From contig NC_091132.1 of the NCBI RefSeq assembly GCF_040183065.1, positions 159,562,102 through 159,626,101 of the forward strand: a DNA stretch of 64,000 nucleotides, in the 5' to 3' direction. The translations under genes and the position numbers were made by a program. The notes under the pieces were generated by a model. That model saw only the letters and a program-made list of their open reading frames with translations, did no database searches and was not told the DNA's origin. Position 1 is the first letter of the stretch, and each line of letters starts with the position of its first letter. This DNA is from Periplaneta americana. Taxonomy: Eukaryota > Arthropoda > Insecta > Blattodea > Blattidae. Of this stretch, positions 23,256 to 33,800 are shown piece by piece.

Positions 23256-23580
23256 ATGGTCACTGACTTTGTTGTGTGAAATTCAAGTACACAATACGCA
23301 CGCTCTTCCCCTGTCTCCGCCGTTTCTTTTACTAGCCACCTAGCGGTCAAACAGGTGTACTGAGATACTCCCGTGAAATTCTAAACGAAACTTGGAAACT
23401 TTTCCTTTTATTTGGTAGACGTTCAATAATGTAACCCTAATACTTTTCATAATACAAGGCTATGGAATCGGGTTAAGCCTTTATAGTAGCCCTGTATATT
23501 GTGGCGGCATTTGGAATATTCTGGTTGCCTCGGGAGTATGCGCGGGGATCCAGCGAGAAGGAAGGCGCGGGCAAACGAAA

Positions 23581-25374
23581 TCGAGCCCCTACCACGCCGT
23601 AGCGGAGAAGTGAGAAATATGTTCCCAAATTGAAGCAGCAGAAAGCCGCCATTTGTTAGGTAGAAAGCGCGCGGGATTTCGAAACCGCTGTTTGAATAAG
23701 TGTTGTATTGCGTATCCGAAAGCTAAATGTTTTTGTTTAAAGGAACAATACTTCCTTTGCGATACCTTTAATACCGTGTCTCTACTGTCAGCAGAGTTGC
23801 TAGGCTTTCTGCGAGGGAAGTCGGGATATCAGAAGCTAACCTAAGACATTAGACTTGTCAACAATTTAGCCTATCATAAGATTTATAGCAGTTTTCTGCA
23901 CAGTGTTCGCGTGCTTTTTAATGTAATAGGCCTATTCGCCTTCGTGAGAAACAATAAAATACGACGGACATACAGTATAGTGAACACTACAATAATTTTT
24001 TCTTTTACTAATCGCGAATAGCCTATGTTTTAACAATTTGCTAATAAATTAATTTCGGAACCGGTACTGCAACAGTTTCACTATCTAACGATGAATCCAT
24101 GTTTAAACATAGTTCACTAAACTATAAAACGCAGCAATTGTATGTCTCTGTTATTAAAGTATGATATCAAAACGCTATCTTTCTTGCCAGTCAACGCACT
24201 TGAAATACACAATGTTTTCTAATTGCGAGAACAGCCACTAGGGACCGGAACGGAATAATCAACAATGCAGTAGAACTAGAAGAAGTATTATTTTGCGAGT
24301 TTAGTTGCCTTACGGCAATCAGCTGGGCTACCTCATAGACTTACTAAATATCCGCAGGCTATCTCTTTTGAGTCAATATATAAATAAAAATATCGGATAA
24401 TAGGAAATACAGACTAATTTGTTAAATATGTTCAAGGCTAATATCTGTAAAATCAGGGTTTTTGTCAATCCCGACTCCCTTTAATAAGGACTCAACCAGG
24501 AAATTGGGAGAATCCCGCCTAAATTGGGATAGCCGACAACCCTGGCTGTCAGACATAGGTACTGTGTTCAGACTTGCATCATTTTCATAGGAACTCTGAA
24601 TGTGAACATTCATAACCACGGTTCATAAAAGAATTAATATGTCAACTTTTCAATTCAATCTGTAGGTTAAACTGCTGTATGAAGTCAAAAAAGTAGTAGC
24701 AGCAGTAGTAAGAATAATAGTAGTAATAATAGCAGTAGCAGCAGCAATAGCATAAGAAAATGTTTCATTAATCCGTAACTAAGACAGGAATTACTTTCAA
24801 TCAGTTATATTAAAAAATATATATTTTAATAATTTATGCAGTTTCTGTATGTTTAAGTTCAGTGAATAATTTTATTATTCATGTATGCACTGAAACAACA
24901 GCTGTTTTAAGAAAATGAATGATAATATACAGTGAGTGAAGGACAATAACAGTGTATAATAACGTAGTTTGAAAGGTAATTACTATCTTCGAAATGAGTT
25001 GAACACACTGAATGATTCACTGTAGAGTAGAAATTCTCTCTGCAGATTGCACCTATTCACTTTCGGTTAAGGGAATCTTTACTCAGAGGAAACTTGAAGC
25101 ATAAAGAGTCACATGGCAAGTACAATAGTTAGTCTTCTGTAACATAATATGGATAAAAATCGTCGTAGAAATTAAGGATTAACTAACCAGTGAAATGTAA
25201 CATTCCTTCCTTCTTTATCGTTACACCCGTGTGCATTGCTGCAATAAAAAGCAGCACACGAAAGAACCATACTTATTTAGCTCTACCAAACAAATGGCCG
25301 CTCGTCGACTGTTCAATTTGGGAGCATAACACTAGCGCCAGTGAGCGGTCTAGCGGTTATTTAGTAAGTCTATG
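23581..25374. mobile_element. TIR element inside the solo LTR, insertion 1
   Basis: 1794 bp bounded by 7-bp direct repeats AACGAAA (23574-23580 and 25375-25381); unit B reads through as a single AACGAAA. The right end inverted is CATAGACTTACTAAATAACC. Subterminal inverted repeats: TTCCCAAATTGAA, then GCCATTTGTT and GGTAGA on the left match TCCCAAATTGAA, GGCCATTTGTT and GGTAGA inverted on the right. The left terminus itself is diverged. A second CATAGACTTACTAAATA occurs internally at 24334. No transposase recognised. Confidence 0.65.
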
Positions 25375-25794
25375 AACGAAACTCGAGCTTCACTAGGTGC
25401 TGTAGCGCGGTACAGGGCGAGGGGAATGAAAACTACGCGACGGCGCGGAGCGGAGAGAGCAGGGGGAACATCTAGAAACGTACCTCTCTCGAAGGTTCGC
25501 AAAGCCACGCGAATCGAAGATTCGAGAACGTGTGATTTAATAAATAGATGGGCGAGTGAGTCTTCGAAAGTTAGTCTTCAGTCAGCCTTCAAGCCTTGGA
25601 GAGCAGCGAGCAAGGTGGACCTGAGTTGGATGTGTGGTGAACTGTATCTGGAAGGCTTGGGTTCGAAGTGCAGTGAACTGTACCTGGAAGGCTTGGGTTC
25701 GAAGTGCAATGAACTGTATCTGGAAGGCTTGGGGTTCGACGTACAGTAAACTTGTGAGAGCTAGAACAACTAGCCAAGGCGAACGAACTTGAAC

Positions 25795-27416
25795 CACAGT
25801 CTACTATATATAATCACGAAGCTTGAGGTGATTTTTTGCAAATCTCTCGATAGTTGCTAGCAGCTTGGAGCGCTGTGAGTACTAGGAACAATAGACTGTG
25901 CCACAGCCCTCGTGATCTAATAGGGGCCGTAAGACAGACCATGTAACTCGCCTTAACCCGATCACGAAGGGCGGCGTTTCAACCATATAAATTAGTTGGA
26001 ATGCATAAACAGTAACATATGTTTCTCTAAAAGATCAGCCAAAAGATGGATGGACCAATTTCAGTAGCTGCTACAGGAATCAATTTCCACAGAAATAATG
26101 ATGTGTCTCTAAAATGTAGTGTAATTCCATTAATAAAATTTAAAACAATGATTATGAGACACTTCAGATATAATTTACTTGCGAGTTAAGATATAATATT
26201 ATTTATGGTGTGAAAATTACATTGTTCGTATGTGTAATACCTGCCTTTATTTCGATTAAATATTGCGAAATTCTTGTACATTCATTTATGCACGATTCAA
26301 TAATTTTCAATTGCACCGCACGGATATTTAGATATGTTGAAATTATAGGTTATGTTTACTGTACCAGTTGCCCCTTTCTGTCTAAATTTTGTGATCTCCA
26401 ATGCCTTGCCATTCATATGAAAATTATAGGTTATGTTTACTATATAAACTTATATTCCTAAATTCGCAATCATACATTACAAATAAGCATAATGTCATGT
26501 ATGATACCCCGGACATTCAATTTGTCTGTATCTTAATACTAAAATTGAGTACTGAATTATTGTATTTATCTACTACTTAAGAGATGAAGTAACACAATTG
26601 TACGTACAGTAATTTCACAGGAGTGGTATGGTAAATGCTTTGTCTAAAATTAAGGAAGGTAGATGTGCTAAATTGAAGTCACAATATAAATTCTTTTTTA
26701 TTAAACCTCAAAATAGCGTCGATTCTAAACTTGAAATGTTGACGCGAACAAATTATGTTAACATGTAAAATTCTCTTCACATTAAAATAACACAGTTTTG
26801 TAATTATTTCTGCAACATATTGTGCAACAAGAAGTAAACGGAACTTATGGACACATTACACTAAATAAAGATTAGCAATGATAAGCAATGTAGTTATAAT
26901 ATTTCACTGAGCTCCATACACTGAAATAGAAAGCCTGAACAAACATTACGGCCTGGTCTAGATCGAAAAAGCATTGACTGTGCCGTATTTCGCATATTTG
27001 TGAAAAGTTCGTTATCGGTTGTAATAAATGTAAATGGCTAAAATACAATAATTTGAATAATAATATGGGACAAGGAGACGTTTGTAGTACTATAAATTGT
27101 AAGAAAAATAGGTTAGAGTTAGCCTTCAGAAAGATCCAGGAAGGTGAGTTTATAGAATATAATATATATTTTATGAAAATAATATATAAACCTTATGTAT
27201 TTCATATTTACATAGTGGAAGGAAGGTGTTATTCTTTTCAAAAGAACACGATATCGAAAGTACAATACATTTTATGGTCTGCTAGGGAAAGAGTCTGTGA
27301 TGAGGCGACAGTAGCGATCCTGGTGGTGAGCAACTATCTATGGATGCATATTTCAACTGTGTACGTTTCCATATTTAGTAAGTATTAAGCTCCGTGACTG
27401 TATATACTAGACTGTG
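25795..27416. mobile_element. TIR element inside the solo LTR, insertion 2
   Basis: 1622 bp bounded by 7-bp direct repeats CTTGAAC (25788-25794 and 27417-27423), with an exact empty site in unit B near 53700. TIRs: CACAGTCTACTATATATAAT and, inverted, CACAGTCTAGTATATACAGT, both followed by CACG-AGC. Interior AT-rich without recognisable coding. The ends resemble those of insertion 1 (CA[TC]AG, then CT, TA-rich); superfamily unresolved, possibly P-like. Confidence 0.7.
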
Positions 27417-27652
27417 CTTGAACTGAGAACTGACAGTTTTGTTCTGCACATAGTTCTTTGTGAACATTAGTTGAAATTAGGAGTGCATTGTTGTTCTTCT
27501 CAATAATACACGCGTATTTTCATTGACGCTGTGTGCAGTGCAATAACCAGTACTGTGTTGCTGTGTTGAGAGGAATACACATTGTTGACGGGTGTGTGGT
27601 TAAAGGTGGAAATAAAAGTCTCGTTGTTGTATAAAAGTTACAATATGGTTCC

Positions 27653-28186
27653 GAATATGTGTGCGTATTCATACTTCACATGATTGATAGATTGCGAATA
27701 TTTTCCACATATACAATAACTGAATGCTTGTCGCGTGTGTAGGCGTCCATGTCCATTCAAATGACTCGATTCCGAAAATATCTTTTCAAACGAATCACAA
27801 CGCAAAGCCTGTTCCCCAGTTCGTACGCGTTCATACTTTTTCTCATGGATAGATTGCGAAATTATATTTCCACATATATATTATCGCAATTGAACGCACT
27901 CTAACGCGTATACAAGTGCATGTTTTCTTTACTAGCAAAAAAAAAAAAAATCCCACATAACCACAAACTTTTCGCTTGCGTGAAGTTGTACATGTTTTCT
28001 CTTATTAATAAATCACGAATCTTTCTTTACACATATATCATAATCGAACGCCATGTCCACAGTATGTATAATAGCATGCTTCTTGACACCACTCGATTTG
28101 GAAAACTTTCCACATAAATAATAACTGAATGATTTCTGCCCTCCGTTTAATACTTGCGAATTGCCGAAAATTTCTGTCCACAGATA
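27653..28186 (-). pseudogene. Decayed zinc-finger repeats downstream of gene 2
   Basis: Just past the stop codon, the minus-strand DNA continues for about 500 bp as repeats of the finger unit. On the plus strand I can see about six blocks with the hallmarks of the live array: a GCATG-x-TTTT helix end, GATTGCGAA, TTTCCACATAT, and CACAACTGAATGC. They carry stops and indels in every frame. The equivalent relic follows the gene 1 array at 53906-54454, so the decay predates the duplication. Part of it may be transcribed as 3'-UTR. Confidence 0.75.
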
Positions 28187-29462
28187 TCACAACTGAATGC
28201 CTTCTGTCCTGTATATACGAGCATTCTCGTTGGTGTGTTTGAGTGCATGCTTTTTTAGCTTACCAGATTGCGAATATTTCTTTCCACATATATCACAACT
28301 GAAAGCTTTCTCCCCTGTGTGTACGATTGCATGCCTTTTTAGACCACTAGGTTCGCAAAATTTCTTTCCACATATATCACAACTGAATGCCTTCTCGCCT
28401 AAGTGACGACGTTTATGGCTTTTCTGATGAGCAGACTGCGAAAATTTCATTCCACATATATCACAATCGAAAGGCCTCTCGCCAGTATGTATGCGTGCAT
28501 GCTGTTTCAAACCACCAGATTGCGAATATTTTTTTCCACATACATCACAACTGAAAGGTTTCTCCCCTGTGTGTACGATTGCATGCCTTTTTAGACTACT
28601 AGATTCGCAAAATTTCTTTCCACATATATCGCAATTGAATGCTTTCTCGCCACTGTGGACAAGTGCATGACTTTTAAGCTTAAAAGATTGCGTAAATTTC
28701 TTTCCACATACAAGACAACTGAATGGCTTCTCACCCGTGTGTATCAGCGAATGCTTTTTTAAAATATAAGATTTAGAACATTTTTTTCCACATATATGAC
28801 AAGTGAATGGCTTCTCCCCTGTGTGTACACGTTCATGGTTTTTCAGAACACTCGACTTGAAAAATTTCTTTCCGCATTCATCACAACCGAATGGCTTCTC
28901 CGCTGTGTGCGCGACTGTATGCTTTTTTAGATTACGAGATGATGAAAATTTCTTTCCACAAATAGCACAATCGAATGGCTTCTCCCCTGTGTGTACACGT
29001 TCATGGATTTTCAGATCACTTGATTTGAAAAATTTCTTTCCGCATGTATCACAACTGAATGCCTTCTCCCCCGTGTGTATTAGTGTATGCTTATTTAGAT
29101 TACCAGATGATGAAAATTTCTTTCTACAGATGTCACAATCGAATGGCTTCTCCCCTGTGTGTACACGTTCATGGTATTTCAGATCACTCGGTTTGAAAAA
29201 TTTCTTTCCGCATGTATCACAACTGAATGCCTTCTTGCCTGTGTGTACGCGTCTATGTCTTTTGAGACGATCCAAATGCAAACAATCCTCTCCACAAACA
29301 TCGCAAACAAATGGTCTCATGTGCTTGTGTAAAAGAACATGGTTTTTTAGCCTTGTTGAGTCAAAAAACCACTTTCCACAAACATCACTTTTCAATGCCT
29401 TCTCATGGGTCTCCATCCACACATCCTCTGTAATACTGTCGCAGGATGATGGCACACCATAG
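28187..29462 (-). CDS. Gene 2 coding exon 4 (zinc-finger array, 13 intact fingers)
   Basis: The acceptor (plus strand CTGTAAAG at 29463-29470) gives TTTACAG followed by CTATGG. The exon encodes YGVPSSC, an acidic stretch, a degenerate finger that lacks its first Cys (SDVCGKWFF, then HVLLH), and 13 fingers of the form C-x2-C-x12-H-x3-H spaced 84 bp apart. Linkers are TGEKPF or TGEKAF with variants TGKKAF, TAEKPF, HSGEKAF and HLGEKAF. All paired Cys and His are present in the 13. The reading frame stops at 28187-28189 just after a finger, where the DNA still looks finger-like. Antisense open frames across this exon are by-products of the finger repeat. Confidence 0.93.
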
Positions 29463-30811
29463 CTGTAAAGAAAATATGCTTTTAGTTCGAGCAATAAAAA
29501 CTGAAGCAGAATAAATCACCAAAAATAAAACTACATTCAATACAATTATATTCTACTTAGTAATTAGTAAGCAATGTGTAGAAAAGTTTGGAAGTATACA
29601 ATTCTACTCAAGTGAATTTTCGTAAAGTTTCTTCAGTCGGTTATTTTACGAAGCATTATCAACACCTAAGGTTATCTAGTATATGAGTGAGATGAAGATG
29701 AAAATGCAAGGAAATTGAACTCAGAGTCCTGAAATTTCCTCGTGTTGGGTCGAGGGAAAGCCCCAGAAAAGCTCCCAACCATGTAATTGTTCCAATCAGG
29801 ATTTAAACCTGGACCGGGCAAATCGTAAAACAGCGAACCCTAAGCTCCGCCCGCGACCCCTTTCTACTTTTCTCCTACAAGCTATGAACACGCTCTAGCG
29901 GGAAAGAGTGGAAATAGGGGTTTAGGGTGGGAGTGACATCTAGCGGAGGAAAGTGGAACAAAAAGAGTGAATGCGGCATCTACGAAGCAAAAGAGGTACT
30001 TCGTCCTGCCACCCTCTGTCCCTCTCACTCCAGCCTCTCCTTCTCTGTTCCTCGCTTCATGTCTCTCTTTTTTTTTCTTATGACTTCGCAGTGGGTAGGA
30101 TTCGATCCGGGTATCTTCCTAACGAAACGCACGCACACACGCTTTTTGGTCATGCTTTATACCTCTCGGCTAGCGAGACTAGTTGGTGGTGGAAGGGAAA
30201 ATGAATCTATTTATGTTCAAGGGAACTGCCGTAACGTATTGCAGAAATACGATTGGTGCAAGGATTCATATTGGGAGACAATGGTGGAATGGCGCGGGGG
30301 ACAATGATCGATAAGCGTGGATAGAAGGTGGAGGGCTTTGTGAATTTAGCTTGGTAGGGGTTGACTGCGGGGGTGGAATAAGTGTTAACGCGCGCTGGTA
30401 GAGCTTCATTGTGTCCGTGTCCAGCTTCGTGCACAGACGTAACCACGTGTCATGATGAGCCGTACCATAGACGTGTACTTCTTCCTCAAATTGTGCAGGG
30501 AGAATTTGAAGGCGGATACTATAAGGTACTGTGAGGAACATGGATTATAGCAGACGAGGCTCTGGTGACTATTGTGTTACTTCGAGGACAGTGCAAAGTT
30601 AACAGGTGAGTGTTGTTTTATGAAAAACCCACATTACATGTGGCTGTTGTCTAATGCCTCCTAATTTGGTTGCATTGTGTTGTTGTCTAATGTGCCCTAA
30701 TTTGGTTGTATTGTGTATTAGTACGTGTTAGTTCGAGGAAAAAACATATTGTGTTGTAAAATACAAAATACATGGGAGGCGGTAGGCAGGGATCCACCGA
30801 AGCGGGACAGA

Positions 30812-30862
<51 letters not shown>

Positions 30863-33800
30863 AGGCGAGCGAGATGCTGAGCGGCGAGGATGGGGATAAC
30901 TTCCCCTACTGGCGTTCGCTGTTTCACGATTTATCCCCTGGGCCAACTGGTTTCTTGAGCAGACAAGCTAACCATTACTCCACAGCAGTGTACGATAGCG
31001 TTAAATTCTATCGATTCTTATATCAATATTATAAAAGTAGTCTACTCCTGATGCATTTGAATTACGAGAGATGGCTACTATATTTGTGTTTTTCTATATA
31101 TTTTATTTTTGTTTACAAAATGGATCTAAGATTTTAAAAGTAAGTAATGAAGTGCATGCAATTAATTTTTTCTTCAATCGAAATTCCGATATTAATCCCA
31201 GCTCATATGGTTTAGTTAAAGCTCTCAGATTTTTTAATATATATAGTGCCATTCGGGTAGTCACATAACCACAATTTTTAGCCGACATCCTAAATCATAT
31301 ACAGCCATACTGCTCAGCCTTATAGATTTTGACGGTAACAACTTTTGTCAGGTTTACTATGCTGCCATCCAGTTGTTACATGAAGAGTCACGTCATTACT
31401 CCTATTTGAATTGCATTAGTGATTGTACTGCCATCTCGTGTTCATTTAGGGCAGACGGGTGGCGATTTTGGCAGTTGTTCTCTTCGAAATGCTATCGATT
31501 TTAACATAGGCATGAGCAATCTGTTATATATGTGATCTGAGCTGACGTACAAGGATTGGATTTCCCTGTTACAATGCTTGTTGAGTGGCCTAATATGACG
31601 AGTTCTGACAGCACATTTTTTCTTAAGACCTGCAGATTTCTTTTGATGTAACACTATAGGTTTTTCTTTAAACAATGTCTATACCTGTTTTAATATTTCC
31701 CAGCCCTATAATTTTCAACTAGCTTTTGTAGTTAAAAGTATATGCTATATTTTTTTTTACACAAGGTTATGTAAGTTGTCTGGCTAAATACCTGGATTCA
31801 AGTCAAAGTTTATGAAATTTTAATTGTAAATAATAAACAAGAACAGGATTAGAAGTCCACTGAATTTACAAAGACATGAAAATAATTCTATCGTAGATTC
31901 GCAAGAGGGGACATGTACAAAATCACAAAGTGTTGGAAAATCGCAGAAACTATAAGTTAACAAATTAAAATTTCCATATATATTTTTCTAATTAGATCAC
32001 TATAGATACATACATTCAGGATTCGTGAACATTGTAATTTTTTAAGTCAGTTATGGTTTTTTTGCGATTTTCCAACACTTTGTTACTTGGACGCGTCCCG
32101 TTTTGCAAATCGATGATAGAATAATTCCGTTATAAGTTAGGTACTGCTCTGACAAATATTTTCTGTACAGAGGACTATTTCTAGACTTAAAATGTCACCT
32201 ACAGAAAGGAAAAACTTGGAATTTGTTCATTTCGCTGCTTTTGGCATTTGATTTTGATACTTAGCAAAGTGCTTATATAGTGATCAGCACGAGGTGTAAG
32301 TTTCATGGACTGCATTCTCCTGTTGATTAGTAAGACATCCTTTTCTGGCGAACTTTTCTGCAGTTTTACTGCCAGAAAATCCAACATTGTTAATAGATGC
32401 TTTTAAGTGCAACTCATTTACCATCATTATCTAGTGTAGATACATAGGTAATTTTAAAACATTACTTTTTTCTTGAGTTATGAGTCAGGACACATCTTGA
32501 ATACCAGCTTTGCAATCTGACACAACTACAATGTGAGTAAATATACTTTACGAATTAATAGATTCTTCGTAGCTATCTTTATTGTTTGGATTTCATCATG
32601 ACAGTATTTTCTTCATTGCCCAATATGGCAATAAATGAGAAATAGTTGATAAGTTCCACCTGCTCCAGCAACTGAATCATCATAATATAATCATGTAAAA
32701 AAAATGAAATCTTCAAGTAAAGATATGGACGACTTACATTATTGTCATCAACTTTTAAGGTTTGGATATTGCAAATGGGAAAATGAGAGCAAATCGTTTG
32801 CAATGAAGTTAATATCCTTGGAAATTGCTTTCATACGTAGACTTATATATTCAGATGGATGGATGCGAGGATGGAAATATCTATGTATGGGTAGACGGAA
32901 GGCTGGAAACATAGACAGAGTAATACGAGGGGTATCTAGGAAATAACGACCGTTTTGTTGTAATAATTAAAAAAATATATTTATTTGAAAAAACAAAGTC
33001 TGTTACATAACTGAAGCTTCCTTTACTTCTCTACATTATCACTACCTACATTTAAACATTTGTCGTATCTGTTCACTAACTTTAGAATTCCCGTGTTATA
33101 CTCCTCTGCCGCCAAATCATTAAGCCAGGTGTTCACTGTCCTCTTCAACTCTTCATCACTTCCAAAACGCGTACCACCCAGAAAGTCTGTCAGCTTAGTG
33201 AAAAGGTGAAAATCGCTAGGAGCAAGGTCTGGACTATAGGGCGGATGATCAAAGATTTCCCAACCGAATTGATCCAGCAATTCTCGAGTTGAAGCAGCAG
33301 TGTGCGGGCGGGCGTTTTCGTGAAGAAGCACAACTCCTCTCGAAAGCATTTCTCATCACTTGTTTTGGATGGCTCGCCATAGTTTTCGTAAAGTCTCACA
33401 ATAACGATTTGCATTGATTGTAGTGCCTTTTGGCATGAAATCCAGCAAAAGAACACCTTTGCGATCCCAAAAGACAGTAGCCATGACTTTTTGTGTTGAG
33501 AGAGTCTGTTTGAATTTTCTCGGTTTCTTGGGTGATGAGGGATGATGCCACTGACGTGATTGGCTCTTGGTCTCTGGGATGTTGTGAGACACCCAGGTCT
33601 CATCACAGTCACAATTTGATCAAGAAAGGCGTCTCCATCTGTGTGATATCGCATCAAGAATGTCAATGCTGAGGCCATTCTCTGAGTTTTGTGTTGGTCA
33701 CTCAGTTGCCGTGGAACCCATCGTGCACAGATTTTGTGGTAGCCTAGATGTTGCGACACAGTTTCACCAAGCAAAGAACGAGAAATGTCAGGAAAGGCAA

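Larger units (their letters stand above)
19934..23494 (-). mobile_element. Tc1/mariner-superfamily element carrying two nested insertions
   Basis: TA target duplication (19932-19933 and 23495-23496) with an exact empty site in unit B at 53206-53207. TIRs start CAGGGCTACTGCAAAGGC and CAGGGCTACTATAAAGGC and stay similar for about 100 bp. The transposase is on the minus strand, interrupted by a hAT. N-terminal part 23340-23264: TAETGEERAYCVLEFH. After the hAT: RTRYHKDPPNKKTVRTWY and GRPSVSNENVERIREAF (helix-turn-helix). FSDEATFHLSG (first Asp, near 20960), QQDGAPPHFH (second Asp, near 20695) and, in another frame, SPDLTPCDFFLW (third, near 20575) follow. There are at least one stop and two frameshifts. 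Confidence 0.88.
23500..27652. mobile_element. Solo LTR, unit A copy, split by two insertions
   Basis: Starts TGTGGCGGCATTTGG and ends AAAGTTACA (TG...CA), followed by ATAT. Same insertion as the clean unit B copy at 53211-53905. Inserts at 23581-25374 and 25795-27416 expand it to 4.2 kb. Three tandem units of about 36 bp (CTGGAAGGCTTGGGTTCGAA) lie at 25636-25740. Confidence 0.82.
29634..30985 (-). mobile_element. Old degenerate SINE1, unit A, split by a TIR element
   Basis: 29634-29812 plus 30941-30985 together match unit B 56244-56468: TTATTTTACGAAGCATTATC at the 3' side, CCAATCAGGATTT at the B-box, CAGACAAGCTAACCATTACT at the A-box. Clearly older than the other SINE1 copies. Confidence 0.75.

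Noticed and set aside
26210..27388. Two short plus-strand frames (83 and 111 codons)
   Set aside because: Inside the TIR element at 25795-27416 and without any recognisable domain; length is as expected by chance in AT-rich DNA.
28803..29462. Long plus-strand open frames across the zinc-finger exon (and again at 55006-56073)
   Set aside because: They are antisense to the 84-bp finger repeats, which keeps one antisense frame free of stops; the repeated FFPH-SQ pattern is the reverse of the CGKKF motif.
30772..31137. 121-codon frame with (ER)n
   Set aside because: It is a GA microsatellite within a transposon; no conserved sequence on either side.
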